This document shows positions 36,489 to 46,455 of a stretch of 64,000 nt of DNA, one piece after another. The stretch comes from Clostridium minihomine. GTDB taxonomy: Bacteria > Bacillota > Clostridia > Oscillospirales > Acutalibacteraceae. The stretch spans positions 434,001 through 498,000 of the forward strand of contig NZ_OEQH01000003.1 of the NCBI RefSeq assembly GCF_900240385.1. The letters run 5' to 3'. The notes under the pieces are model-generated. The model was not told the origin of the DNA. It was given only the letters and a program-made list of their open reading frames with translations, and searched no databases. The translations under genes and the position numbers were made by a program. How positions within the stretch are numbered: position 1 is the first letter of the stretch; the number at the start of each line of letters is the position of its first letter.

Positions 36489-37696
36489 TTTATTTCCTCC
36501 TTGGCGGTCTTAACGGAAACCGTTTGTGCCGCTATAAAATCCACTTGGGGAATTCCCATTTTGGCCGCATATTCCAGCGCCTGAACTCTGCTTTCTAATA
36601 CAGAAAACTCACAGGTAATTCCCTTTCGGGTTAAATCGGATACATAATTCAGTGCTTTTATCTCAAATCCATCATCGCCATGCACTAAAATTTTAGCCAG
36701 ATGACTTTCCGCATTTTCCTGCTGCTCCGCCATAATTTTGGCCAAAGCATCCACATTAGCCGCAAAACCAATGGCGGGCATCGGTGTCCCATAAAGGCCC
36801 AGCAGTTGATCGTAGCGTCCGCCTACCAACACAGCGTCCCCCGCTTGCTGAACATAGGCGCTGAACACAATTCCGGTGTAATAATCATTTCTTTGAACCA
36901 ACCCCAAATCCACCATAATCCGGTGAGAAAGCTTCATTTCAGACAGCATTTGATACAGCCGGCGCAAATAGCGAATCGGTTCCATAGCGCTTTCGCCAAG
37001 GCCCAATGTCTCTGCTTTTTCAAACACCTCTTCTCCGCCAAACAGACGGGGAAGCTGGCGCAGGGCACTTACTTCTCTGGATTCGGGCAACGTGTTCAAA
37101 ATCTCATCCAACGCGGGATAATTTTTCATTTCAATGTATCCGCGAATATCTTCTTTTACATCTTCTGACAAAGGTAACCCGGCAATAATTGCGCGAAAAA
37201 AGCCGGCATGGCCCAATTCTACTCGAAAATCGGACATACAGGCTGAAAGTGCCTCAATTGCTGTAACCAGTGCTTCCAAATCTGCTCGGTAACCGCCGAT
37301 GCCAAGCAGTTCAATGCCAGACTGCATAATTTCATCGGCTCGCCCTGCCAGCCCCGGATTATTCCGGTAAACTTGCTGGGTGTAAAATAATCGGAGCGGT
37401 TTGGGCTGACCTTGAAGACTGGTTGCCGTTAAACGGGCAATGGGCAATGTGGAATCGGGACGCAGAACCAGAAGCCGCCCCCGGCGATCCGATAGCTTAT
37501 ACATCGTTTCTGCCGGGATACCGGAACGTTCCGGGTCAAACACGTCGTAAAATTCCAGTCCGGGAGTAACCACCTGACGAAACCCCCGGTTTCGAAATAC
37601 ATGTTCCAGATGATGCTCTGCCCTTTGATGAACCAAACAATCTTCAAAAAGATAATCCCGAGTACCCTCGGGAGTAGTTTTATTATATTTTTTCAT
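36485..37696 (-). CDS. hisZ: ATP phosphoribosyltransferase regulatory subunit
   Basis: 403 residues, class II aminoacyl-tRNA synthetase fold resembling HisRS: motif 2-like RPDSTLPIARL and RLFYTQQVYR, and a GGRYDQLLG motif late in the protein. A C-terminal part of about 90 residues extends past the common HisZ core and resembles a HisRS anticodon-binding domain. A tRNA-charging role is less likely given its place ahead of the short hisG. First gene of the operon. Confidence 0.92.
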   Translation of the reverse strand: MKKYNKTTPEGTRDYLFEDCLVHQRAEHHLEHVFRNRGFRQVVTPGLEFYDVFDPERSGIPAETMYKLSDRRGRLLVLRPDSTLPIARLTATSLQGQPKPLRLFYTQQVYRNNPGLAGRADEIMQSGIELLGIGGYRADLEALVTAIEALSACMSDFRVELGHAGFFRAIIAGLPLSEDVKEDIRGYIEMKNYPALDEILNTLPESREVSALRQLPRLFGGEEVFEKAETLGLGESAMEPIRYLRRLYQMLSEMKLSHRIMVDLGLVQRNDYYTGIVFSAYVQQAGDAVLVGGRYDQLLGLYGTPMPAIGFAANVDALAKIMAEQQENAESHLAKILVHGDDGFEIKALNYVSDLTRKGITCEFSVLESRVQALEYAAKMGIPQVDFIAAQTVSVKTAKEEIK

Positions 37697-37727
37697 AATC
37701 GCACCGCCATCGCTTTAGTGTGCTACC

Positions 37728-37756
37728 ATGATAGCATATGAAATTGTAACAGTCAA
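37728..37756 (-). promoter_or_regulatory. his operon promoter
   Basis: TTGACT (37751-37756), 17 bases, TATCAT (37728-37733) on the minus strand. The leader before hisZ would be only about 25 bases, leaving no room for a T-box or a His-codon attenuator. Confidence 0.7.
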
Positions 37757-37828
37757 GCAATTCCCTGCGTTTTATCATTGGCTATAAAAGCAATGCAATC
37801 TGTGAAAAACAACTTGTATTTTGTTACC

Positions 37829-37868
37829 AAAAAAGTCCGGCCTTTTATAAATCAGGCCGGACTTTTTT
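37829..37868 (-). terminator. polC terminator
   Basis: AAAAAAGTCCGGCCT and its complement around a 10-base loop with T6 on each side. It stands behind polC (minus) and before the his promoter, so polC read-through would be the function to block; actually it lies upstream of polC's stop on the plus map and downstream in transcription of the his promoter's opposite side, that is, between hisZ's promoter and polC: transcripts arriving from polC's own upstream genes end before it, so it most probably acts on any transcript crossing 37829-37868 in either direction. Confidence 0.5.
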
Positions 37869-37903
37869 GGATAAGGAAAATAAAGTTTTACCACTTTCCC
37901 AAT

Positions 37904-40900
37904 TTAAAACAAACTCATCTGACTGCTTTCGGGCAGTCCTTTTAGTGCACCCGCCCCCTGAAGGGATTCAATGACCGCTTTGGATACTTTTGCCCTTGTT
38001 TGAAGATCATCAATCGAAATATACGGCCCGCCGGTTTCCCTTGCCGCTGCAAGGCTGTTGGCCGCTGATTCTCCCACACCGGCAAGCGATGCAAAGGGCA
38101 AACGGATTTTTCCATCCTCCACCATATATTTTCTGGCGTCGGAATGATACAGATCAATGGGCAGAACTTCAATTCCACGAGCCAGCATTTCATTGACGAT
38201 CTGGAAAGTGGCAAAGGCGTCTTCTTCTTTTTTGCTTGCCTCTTTCCCCTTCATCTGAATTTCGTTCATGCGGCGGCGCACGGCCTCTCGTCCTTTTAAC
38301 ACAACGGCGGCGTCAAAATCCTCGCCCCGCACGGTAAAGTAAGCGGCGTAATATTCCACCGGATGATACACTTTGTACCACCCAAGCCGCAAAGTAGAAA
38401 TCATATAAGCGGCGGCGTGAGCCTTGGGGAACATGTATTTGATTTTCATACAGGAATCAATATACCAGGCGGGCACCCCATGGTCTTTCATCGCTTTGAT
38501 ATGATCCTGAGTCAAAAGCTGGGGTGCCTTTCCCTTTCGGGTAATCTCCATAATCTGGAAGGCCATTTTCGGTTCCAGACCTTTCAGCAGCAAATAAGTC
38601 ATGATGCTGTCACGGGTACCGATTACCTCAGAAATGGTGCAGGTTTTATTTTTAATCAAATCCTGCGCATTGCCAAGCCACACGTCAGTACCATGGGACA
38701 AACCCGACACCTGAAGTAAATCAGAAAAAGTTGTCGGCTGTGCATCCATCAGCATCTGGCGAACAAAGCCGGTTCCCACCTCTGGCAAAGAGAAGGTTCC
38801 CGTTGGGGAATCAATGTCTTCGGGCGTTACACCCAAAGATTCTGTTGAGGTAAACAGAGACATCACTTTGGGATCGCTCATGGATACCTTCATAACCGGA
38901 ATTCCAGTGTAATCTTCCAGATAACGATAGATGCTGGGCACATCATGCCCCAACTCGTCCAATTTGCAGATGGTGTCATGAATAGCATGGAAGTCGAAGT
39001 GAGTGGTAATGTTGTCGGATTTTTGATCATTCGCCGGCCGTTGCACCGGGCAAAAATCGTAAACCTCCATTCCGCGGGGCACGACAACCATGCCGCCGGG
39101 ATGCTGGCCGGTGGTGCGTTTGACACCTGTGCAGCCTGTAGCCAGGCGCAGTTCTTCGGCTCGGTGCAGCAGCATGCCATGCTCTTCGGCATATTTGCGG
39201 ACAAATCCAATGGCTGTTTTATCTGCCACAGTGGCAATCGTTCCGGCTTTAAACACGTTGTCTTTTCCGAACAGTGTTTCCGTGTATCGATGGGCTTCGC
39301 TCTGGTATTCTCCAGAGAAGTTCAAGTCGATATCAGGAGTTTTATCGCCGTCAAATCCCAAGAAGGTTTCAAAAGGAATGGTGTGTCCGTCCCGATCGTA
39401 ATCCGCACCGCAATGCGGGCATTTTTTTGGCGGTAAATCAAATCCGGAGCCATAGCTGCCATCGGTTATAAATTCACTGTGCTTACAGCCGGGGCAAATG
39501 TAGTGGGGCTCTAACGGGTTTACTTCTGAAATACCAGAGATATTCGCCACAAAGGACGAACCAACCGAACCACGGGATCCCACCAGATATCCGTGAGCCT
39601 CCGAATCCGCCACCAGCTTTTGGGCAGTCATGTACAAAACGGAAAAACCGTGCTTATTAATGGAATCCAATTCCCGCTGCAACCGGTTTTTCACAATATC
39701 CGGCAAAGGTTCGCCATAAATCTGCTTGGCACGTTCCCACGAAATACGATTGAGCTCTTCTTCTGCTCCGTCGATAAAAGGCGGGAATACGCCCGGCGGT
39801 ATGGGAGAAATCTCATCAATCATATCCGCTATCTTATTGGTGTTGGTTACAACCACTTCATAGGCTTTTTCTTTGCCTAAATAAGAAAATTCCTCCAGCA
39901 TTTCGGCGGTGGTGCGCAAATACAGCGGTGCCTGAGCATCCGCATCGCCAAACCCCTGGCCCGCCATCAGGATTTTACGGTAATCCGCATCTTTGGGATC
40001 CAGAAAATGCACATCGCAGGTGGCTACAACCGGTTTATTCAGCGTTTCCCCCAACTTTACAATCGTGCGATTGAATTCCCGCAGCTTTTCTTCGTCAGAA
40101 ACCTGTCCTTCGCGCACCATAAACAGGTTGTTTGCCGTGGGCTGAATCTCCAGATAATCGTAAAAGTCTGCAATTTCGCACAAAGTCGACCAAGGCTGAC
40201 CGCCAGCGACAGCCCTGTAAAGCTCACCTGCTTCACAGGCACTGCCCAAAAGCAGTCCTTCCCTGTGTTTGACCAATACGCTTTTCGGAATACGCGGTTT
40301 TTGATAGAAATATTCCAAATGAGAATACGAAATCAGCTTGTACAGATTTTTTAGCCCAGTCTGGTTTTGCACCAAAATAATCTGGTGAACCGGGCGAATT
40401 TTTTTAGGATTCCCCCCTGCCAGACAGGTATTAATATCCTTTACCTTTTTTGCCCCAGTATCTTCTTTCAGACGCTGAAGAAGAGCGAGAAAAATTTTGG
40501 CCAACACCGCAGCATCATCACTGGCCCGATGATGGTTAAAGGGATCCAGCTTTAAATATTTTGCGACAGTGTCCAGCTTATAATTTTTAATATCTTTTAA
40601 CATGGATCGACACATGGGGATCGTATCCAAATATGCATAAGGGAAATCCATTCCATGGCGTTCTGCCGCGGCACGCATAAAAGAAGTATCAAATTGGGCA
40701 TTATGAGCCAGCAAAACCGGGCTGTCCCCGCAAAACTCATAAAATGCACGCAAAGCTTCTTCTTCGGAAGGAGCATCCTTTACCATAGCGTCGGTAATTC
40801 CCGTCAGCTCAGTAATTTTGGGCGGAATGGGTTTGCAAGGATTGACGAATGTATTAAAAGAATCGGCAATCTCGCCATTTTTGATGCGCACCGCACCAAT

Positions 40901-42250
40901 TTCTGTCATACGATCCTGATGTGCACTCAGACCGGTGGTTTCAATATCAAAAGAGATAAATTCATCTTCCAGTGAATTATTCGATTCTCCGCTGAGTGCC
41001 GGAACCATATCATTGACAAAATAAGACTCAACCCCGTACAAAATCTTGAAGTTACCGCCCTTTTTATTAATTTTGGCGGCAGCATTCATGGCATCGGGAT
41101 AAGCCTGTGCCACACCGTGATCGGTAATGGCAATGGCCGTATGTCCCCATTCATGGGCACGCTGAATCAAGTCAGAAACAGGGGTAACACCATCCATGCT
41201 GGACATGGTGCTATGCAGATGCAGTTCCACTCGTTTCACGGGGGCATCATCTGTCACCTTCACCTGCTCCACCGTGCTGATTCCCCGTGGGCGCAGAACA
41301 ATTTCATGATCATACTTATCGTAGCTGATTTCTCCCCGCACCAAGATAGAGGCACCCTTTTTCAGGGTATCCAACGCCCGGCACTGACTCATATCCTCAA
41401 TCAGTTTAAGGGTCATGGAACCGGTATAATCGGTTATATTGATGGAATAAATTTTCTTTGATTTATCCCGGGTCTGGCGTTCATCCATGCTAAAAATTTG
41501 GCCCCAAATGGTAACACTGCCGGAATCCGGCGCAACACGAACAATCGGAACCGGCTTCGCGCGCCCTATTTTACCATACAGAGGCTTTGCCGTTTCTAAA
41601 AGAATAGAAGGCATTAATGTGTCGGCAGTGCGCACATTAAGTACCTTTTTTTTCTTTTGGCCACTGTGTTCCTGCATAGAAGACTCATACCGATCCATTT
41701 CTTCCACTAAGTCCTGACGGCGTTGGGTTTCTTCTTCTTTTTTCTGTTGTTCTATGTAAGGCGCACTGTCTGGATTAATGCTTACCGTCCCATCAAAGGA
41801 TACATTCAGGCTGATTCCAAATTCCTCTCGGATTAAAGTCGAAAGAGATTTATCAAACCGGCGGGATACCAGCATATCCCGGCCGCCGTGAGCCAGCGTA
41901 ATCACCAGCGTGCCTTGCTCCCGGCGAACTTCGGCATGCCGAAGGCTTCCGTTCAGGCTGGCGTCTCTGCGGCGAAGTTCCTGCGCCATTTCCTGAAAAT
42001 ATTCCACCGTAAACAACTCTTTGGAATAGCGGGGCAAAATAAGCGCCCGGCGAACCGAAAAAGCTTGTTTTAACTGTTCTTCCATTCCAAAAAGAATACG
42101 GCGCTCCACCAAAACCGGAAACGCCGCCTCTATTGTTAAATCCCGGTTCTGCTCATCGATTTGAAGGGAATGAACTTCCCCCTCCAAAACAGCGGCAGGC
42201 AATCCAGAAACATCCAAATAAGTACCAAATAACTCTGCAAAGGTTTTCAT
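37904..42250 (-). CDS. polC: DNA polymerase III alpha subunit, PolC type
   Basis: 1448 residues, full length. N-terminal domain, OB-fold (about 230-330), PHP domain starting HLHSTMSSMDG (344-354), an inserted DnaQ-like 3'-5' exonuclease (about 430-595; FDIETTG at 434-440, HNAQFD at 516-521), then palm and fingers. Zinc ligands CPGC and CPHC near 900-940 and catalytic Asp in DKTPDIDLNFSG. PolC is the leading-strand replicase of low-GC Gram-positives and proof-reads itself. It follows ispG after 42 bases in the frr-uppS-cdsA-dxr-rseP-ispG-polC series. Confidence 0.98.
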   Translation of the reverse strand: MKTFAELFGTYLDVSGLPAAVLEGEVHSLQIDEQNRDLTIEAAFPVLVERRILFGMEEQLKQAFSVRRALILPRYSKELFTVEYFQEMAQELRRRDASLNGSLRHAEVRREQGTLVITLAHGGRDMLVSRRFDKSLSTLIREEFGISLNVSFDGTVSINPDSAPYIEQQKKEEETQRRQDLVEEMDRYESSMQEHSGQKKKKVLNVRTADTLMPSILLETAKPLYGKIGRAKPVPIVRVAPDSGSVTIWGQIFSMDERQTRDKSKKIYSINITDYTGSMTLKLIEDMSQCRALDTLKKGASILVRGEISYDKYDHEIVLRPRGISTVEQVKVTDDAPVKRVELHLHSTMSSMDGVTPVSDLIQRAHEWGHTAIAITDHGVAQAYPDAMNAAAKINKKGGNFKILYGVESYFVNDMVPALSGESNNSLEDEFISFDIETTGLSAHQDRMTEIGAVRIKNGEIADSFNTFVNPCKPIPPKITELTGITDAMVKDAPSEEEALRAFYEFCGDSPVLLAHNAQFDTSFMRAAAERHGMDFPYAYLDTIPMCRSMLKDIKNYKLDTVAKYLKLDPFNHHRASDDAAVLAKIFLALLQRLKEDTGAKKVKDINTCLAGGNPKKIRPVHQIILVQNQTGLKNLYKLISYSHLEYFYQKPRIPKSVLVKHREGLLLGSACEAGELYRAVAGGQPWSTLCEIADFYDYLEIQPTANNLFMVREGQVSDEEKLREFNRTIVKLGETLNKPVVATCDVHFLDPKDADYRKILMAGQGFGDADAQAPLYLRTTAEMLEEFSYLGKEKAYEVVVTNTNKIADMIDEISPIPPGVFPPFIDGAEEELNRISWERAKQIYGEPLPDIVKNRLQRELDSINKHGFSVLYMTAQKLVADSEAHGYLVGSRGSVGSSFVANISGISEVNPLEPHYICPGCKHSEFITDGSYGSGFDLPPKKCPHCGADYDRDGHTIPFETFLGFDGDKTPDIDLNFSGEYQSEAHRYTETLFGKDNVFKAGTIATVADKTAIGFVRKYAEEHGMLLHRAEELRLATGCTGVKRTTGQHPGGMVVVPRGMEVYDFCPVQRPANDQKSDNITTHFDFHAIHDTICKLDELGHDVPSIYRYLEDYTGIPVMKVSMSDPKVMSLFTSTESLGVTPEDIDSPTGTFSLPEVGTGFVRQMLMDAQPTTFSDLLQVSGLSHGTDVWLGNAQDLIKNKTCTISEVIGTRDSIMTYLLLKGLEPKMAFQIMEITRKGKAPQLLTQDHIKAMKDHGVPAWYIDSCMKIKYMFPKAHAAAYMISTLRLGWYKVYHPVEYYAAYFTVRGEDFDAAVVLKGREAVRRRMNEIQMKGKEASKKEEDAFATFQIVNEMLARGIEVLPIDLYHSDARKYMVEDGKIRLPFASLAGVGESAANSLAAARETGGPYISIDDLQTRAKVSKAVIESLQGAGALKGLPESSQMSLF

Positions 42251-42292
42251 TGAAACATCCTTTTCCTAATCTGTTATCCCAGCCGTTTTTCC

Positions 42293-43339
42293 CTACAACG
42301 CTTCAATCTCCTGCATCAAACAGTCCACCAGCTGATCTTCGGGAACCCGGCGTACAATCTCTCCTTTTTTAAAAATCAGGCCTACGCCGTTTCCTCCGGC
42401 AATCCCGATATCGGCTTCCCGGGCTTCTCCCGGCCCGTTTACCACACAGCCCATCACAGCCACGGTTATGGGCTTCTGACAGGAAGAAAGACGCTCTTCC
42501 ACCTGATGGGCAATGCCGATTAGGTCGATATTGGTTCTTCCGCAAGTGGGACATGACACCATCTGTACTCCGGCACGAAGGTTCAGTGCTTTTAAAATAT
42601 CAAAAGCCGCTGCGATTTCTCGCACCGGATCGGCAGTCAGCGAAACCCGGATGGTATCACCGATTCCCCTTTGCAGCAACGAGCCGATGCCAATGGCAGA
42701 TTTAATCATACCCATGCGTTCCGTTCCGGCTTCTGTAACCCCCAAATGAAGGGGATATTCGCATTGCTCCGCCGCCAATTCATAGGCTTCTATCATCGTA
42801 TCCACCCGGGAAGATTTCATAGAAAGCACAATGTCACCGAAATCAAATTGTTCCAAAAGAGAAGCGTGGTACAAAGCGCTTTCACACAAAGCCGGAGCCG
42901 TTGGCCCCCCGTATTTCGCTAAAATCTCTTTTTCCAGTGATCCTGAATTCACCCCAATGCGAATGGGGATCCCATGAATACGGCAGGCGTCCGCCACCGC
43001 TTTGACCCGGTCATCGGAACCGATGTTTCCGGGATTAATCCGAATCTTATCAATTCCGGCTGCCACCGATTCCAGTGCCAGCCGATAATCAAAGTGAATA
43101 TCGGCCACCAAAGGAATTCGGATTTCTTGTTTGATTGCAGGAATCAGGCGCACTGCCTGCTGATTGGGAATCGCCACACGCAAAATTTCACAGCCCGCCT
43201 CTTCCAGTTCTTTGGCCTGCCGGACATTTCCTTCCACATCTGCCGCCGGAACATTCAGCATAGACTGGACGGTGATGCCCTCACCACCGCCAATCGCTAT
43301 GCCTCCGGCAGTCAGCTTGCGAGATATGCGTCTGTTCAT
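42293..43339 (-). CDS. ispG: HMBPP synthase, flavodoxin/ferredoxin type
   Basis: 348 residues: TIM-barrel half plus a C-terminal iron-sulfur half with CPTCGRTNID and VMGCVVNGPGEA (cluster Cys residues). Converts MEcPP to HMBPP in the MEP pathway; IspH of the same window does the next step. The ATG overlaps the rseP stop by 4 bases. Confidence 0.97.
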   Translation of the reverse strand: MNRRISRKLTAGGIAIGGGEGITVQSMLNVPAADVEGNVRQAKELEEAGCEILRVAIPNQQAVRLIPAIKQEIRIPLVADIHFDYRLALESVAAGIDKIRINPGNIGSDDRVKAVADACRIHGIPIRIGVNSGSLEKEILAKYGGPTAPALCESALYHASLLEQFDFGDIVLSMKSSRVDTMIEAYELAAEQCEYPLHLGVTEAGTERMGMIKSAIGIGSLLQRGIGDTIRVSLTADPVREIAAAFDILKALNLRAGVQMVSCPTCGRTNIDLIGIAHQVEERLSSCQKPITVAVMGCVVNGPGEAREADIGIAGGNGVGLIFKKGEIVRRVPEDQLVDCLMQEIEAL

Positions 43340-44415
43340 CCTCCCAATCCCTTTCCGGTAAAGAGTCTTAAAATATCACTGTAGGTGATAATTAGCATAA
43401 ATGTCATGAGTAAAGCAAATCCTGCCGCGTGTACCCAACCCTCATATTTGGGATTGATAGGACGACGGCGCACCAATTCAATCAATAGAAAAATCAGTCT
43501 GCCGCCATCCAAAGCCGGTAACGGCAGCAAATTCACCACGCCCAGGTTAACCGTGATCATGGTCATCATCATCACAATATTATTCATTGCCGGGCCAATG
43601 CCCTGTTTTAATCCAATGGAAGCCGCCTGAGAAATGGCATCGGCTGCACCGATGGGGCCGGCCATGTCATTGAGCCCAAATTGACCTGACACCAGCCCTA
43701 CCAGACTGTACCAGACCATGCGAACAACCGAAACCGTGTCGGCTGAAGCTTTTTGTATCAGCGTAATGGGATTTTTCTGAATTGCCGATACATAAAAATC
43801 CAACACCATGACCTGCTGTTCCCCATGCGGGCGCGTATTCATCTTCACATCGTGAAAATAAAGTTTTTTTCCATCGCGCACCACAGCAAAATCGATCGAT
43901 TGTGGATTCGAAGTTGCCAAGGAAAAGCTCAAATCGCGGTCAGTATAAACACGGTAGCCGCCTACAGAATAAAATTGATCACCCTCCTGCATTCCAGCCT
44001 GCTGCAATGCAGAATTTTCCGCAAATTGTGAAATGGTAGTCGAAGTAAAAGCAGGCTGCTGCCCCAGCAAAATCATCATAAGAACAATTCCCATCAGAAT
44101 GTTCATAACCGCACCGGCGCAAACAACAATAATTCGTTTCCAAACGGGCTTTCGACCAAAGGCCCGTTCATCATCGCTGGATTCATCCTCCCCTTCCATG
44201 GCGCAGTAACCGCCAATGGGAAGCAGGCGAAGCGAATACTTGGTTTCTCCCTTTTGGAACGAAAACAACTGGGGCCCCATACCGATGGCAAATTCATTCA
44301 CCCGAATGCCCGAAAGCTTTGCGGTAAAAAAATGTCCGAATTCGTGGACGAAAATAATCAGCCCAAATAAGAGCAGTGCAAATAAAATTAGCAGGACGTT
44401 GGTAATCATATCCAC
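43336..44415 (-). CDS. rseP: RseP-type site-2 membrane metalloprotease
   Basis: 359 residues. HEFGH at 24-28 in the first membrane helix is the zinc site, with the third ligand in NLLPLPALDGG later. A PDZ domain (about 125-190) and two or three further membrane helices. In Firmicutes RseP/RasP cleaves anti-sigma factors and signal peptide remnants in the membrane. Between dxr and ispG. Confidence 0.96.
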   Translation of the reverse strand: MDMITNVLLILFALLLFGLIIFVHEFGHFFTAKLSGIRVNEFAIGMGPQLFSFQKGETKYSLRLLPIGGYCAMEGEDESSDDERAFGRKPVWKRIIVVCAGAVMNILMGIVLMMILLGQQPAFTSTTISQFAENSALQQAGMQEGDQFYSVGGYRVYTDRDLSFSLATSNPQSIDFAVVRDGKKLYFHDVKMNTRPHGEQQVMVLDFYVSAIQKNPITLIQKASADTVSVVRMVWYSLVGLVSGQFGLNDMAGPIGAADAISQAASIGLKQGIGPAMNNIVMMMTMITVNLGVVNLLPLPALDGGRLIFLLIELVRRRPINPKYEGWVHAAGFALLMTFMLIITYSDILRLFTGKGLGG

Positions 44416-44434
44416 CTCATCATTCTATAACAAA

Positions 44435-45580
44435 TTATATGCTTTTTAAAACAAATTCCCTTGCTTTCCGATCCGCTTCCAACACCTGAGCCGATGTTTG
44501 GGGCAGTTCCGGTGCTTGGCGCTGAATGGCTTCTTCCACCAATTCAGGAATCTGCATGAATGCAATCTTATGCTGCAAAAACAACTTTACGGCCTCTTCA
44601 TTTGCCCCGTTAGCAGCGGCGGGAACCAGGCCGCCCAGTTCGGCTGCCTGCTTTGCCAGACGCAGGCAGGGAAACGCATTTTCATCCGGCGGATAAAAGC
44701 TTAAAGAGCCAATCTCGGTAAGACTAAGGGGTTTTACCGGTGACGGCATCCTTTGAGGCCATGTGAGCGCATATTGAATCGGAATTCGCATATCCGGCAC
44801 CCCAAGCTGCGCCAAAACCGAATAATCCTGATATTCTACCAGAGAATGTACGATGCTTTCCCGATGAACCACCACATCAATCTGAGAAACCGGCAGATCA
44901 AACAACCAAGAGGCCTCCATAATTTCCAGCCCCTTGTTCATCATGGTGGCAGAATCGATGGTCACTTTTGCTCCCATGCTCCAATTAGGGTGTTTCAGTG
45001 CCTGTTCCGGCGTTACATGGGCCAAGTCCTCTTTTGATTTGCCAAAAAAGGGCCCGCCCGACGCTGTTAAAATCAATCGGCGAACCGCTGACGGATCCGG
45101 GCAGCCTTGCAGGCACTGAAAAATCGCGGAATGTTCGCTGTCCACCGGCAGAATCCGCACTCCGTTTTCCCGCGCGGCCTTCATCACCAAAGCACCGCCC
45201 GCCACTAACGTTTCCTTATTTGCCAGTGCAACATCCTTTTTGGCAGAAACGGCGGTCAGGGTAGGAAGCAATCCTACCATGCCCACCACCGAATTTAAAA
45301 CAATATCTGCTTTTTCCATAGCTGCCGCTTCACAAAGACCTTCCATCCCGGAAACAACCCGAACCGAAAGATCCTGAACACGCAGCTTTAAATCCCTGGC
45401 GGCGTCTGCATCAAACACAGCCGCCAAAGCAGGGCCAAACTCTCGAATCTGATCCTCTAACAAGGCCACATTGCTGTGGGCCGCCAGAGCGCACACCGAA
45501 AAACCATGCATTCTGGCCACCTCCAGCGTCTGGCGGCCGATGGAACCTGTAGAACCCAGTAAAGAAATTGTTTTCATCAT
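44435..45580 (-). CDS. dxr: 1-deoxy-D-xylulose 5-phosphate reductoisomerase
   Basis: 381 residues. NADPH site LLGSTGSIGRQTL (7-19), ANKETLVAGG near 120, metal and substrate residues in LPVDSEHSAIFQ and ATMMNKGLE. Second step of the MEP pathway. Followed by rseP after 19 bases. Confidence 0.97.
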   Translation of the reverse strand: MMKTISLLGSTGSIGRQTLEVARMHGFSVCALAAHSNVALLEDQIREFGPALAAVFDADAARDLKLRVQDLSVRVVSGMEGLCEAAAMEKADIVLNSVVGMVGLLPTLTAVSAKKDVALANKETLVAGGALVMKAARENGVRILPVDSEHSAIFQCLQGCPDPSAVRRLILTASGGPFFGKSKEDLAHVTPEQALKHPNWSMGAKVTIDSATMMNKGLEIMEASWLFDLPVSQIDVVVHRESIVHSLVEYQDYSVLAQLGVPDMRIPIQYALTWPQRMPSPVKPLSLTEIGSLSFYPPDENAFPCLRLAKQAAELGGLVPAAANGANEEAVKLFLQHKIAFMQIPELVEEAIQRQAPELPQTSAQVLEADRKAREFVLKSI

Positions 45581-45629
45581 TAGTATTCACCATTCTATCC
45601 TTTTATTGCACTTTTTTTGCAACAAAGGC

Positions 45630-46454
45630 TCAATGCATCACAATGGGTAAAAACTGAACCAAAAGATATACAAAAGGCGCAACAAAAATTACGCTGTCAA
45701 ACCGATCCAGAATCCCGCCATGTCCAGGAATCAATTCTCCAAAATCTTTGATATGGCAGCTGCGTTTAATAAGAGAAAAACTCAAATCACCTAAAATAGA
45801 CATTACGGAACCGCCAATCCCAATCAAAAGCAGAGAAAGGTAAGAAACATCAACCTGATACCTATAAAAAACCACATGAAAAATATAACCGAATACCAGC
45901 ATGGCGGCCACATTCAGAACCAAACCGCCCACTGCGCCCTCCACTGTCTTTTTAGGGCTGATTTTTGGACACAGCTTGCGGCTGCCCCAAAGGCTTCCGG
46001 CAACAAAGGCACCGGTATCAGAAATCCATGCAGAGAAAATCGCAATAATCACATAAAACATTCCATGGCTGCTGTCAAATTCCCTGAGCCCAATAATCGA
46101 CCCCAGCATGGTAGAAATTAAAAGAGTCATGCTGTACACAACAATTAAATCCCGAAACGAAATGGACTCGTGAAAAAAAATCAGAACGGCAAACATAACC
46201 GCCGTATAAATGAAATAGGTTGCCTGCACGCCCAATCCCGGGGGAACAAAAAACAAAATGCCCGCAAACATCAGGCTGGGAACCACCAAAGCATATTCCT
46301 TTGAAATTCCCAGCGCCTGAATAATCTCGTTAATTGCCAATATTGAGATCAGCGCTACTGCAAGATTCAATGCCGGAGGAAACCGCACGTTAAATACGAC
46401 AATAGCCGCCAGAAAAAGAATCAGAACAACCCCGGACATAACTCGATTTTTCAA
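45630..46454 (-). CDS. cdsA: Phosphatidate cytidylyltransferase
   Basis: 274 residues from a TTG at 46454, chosen because GGAGGGATC (end of uppS) stands right before it and LKNRVMSGVV matches family starts; the frame remains open to 46610 inside uppS. About eight membrane helices; signature WISDTGAFVAGSLWG then KISPKKTVEG. Makes CDP-diacylglycerol for phospholipid synthesis in the membrane. Confidence 0.94.
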   Translation of the reverse strand: MKNRVMSGVVLILFLAAIVVFNVRFPPALNLAVALISILAINEIIQALGISKEYALVVPSLMFAGILFFVPPGLGVQATYFIYTAVMFAVLIFFHESISFRDLIVVYSMTLLISTMLGSIIGLREFDSSHGMFYVIIAIFSAWISDTGAFVAGSLWGSRKLCPKISPKKTVEGAVGGLVLNVAAMLVFGYIFHVVFYRYQVDVSYLSLLLIGIGGSVMSILGDLSFSLIKRSCHIKDFGELIPGHGGILDRFDSVIFVAPFVYLLVQFLPIVMH

Positions 46455-46455
46455 A

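Noticed and set aside
37697-37757. T-box or His-codon attenuator before hisZ
   Set aside because: The predicted leader is only about 25 bases; no T-box sequence or His run is present.
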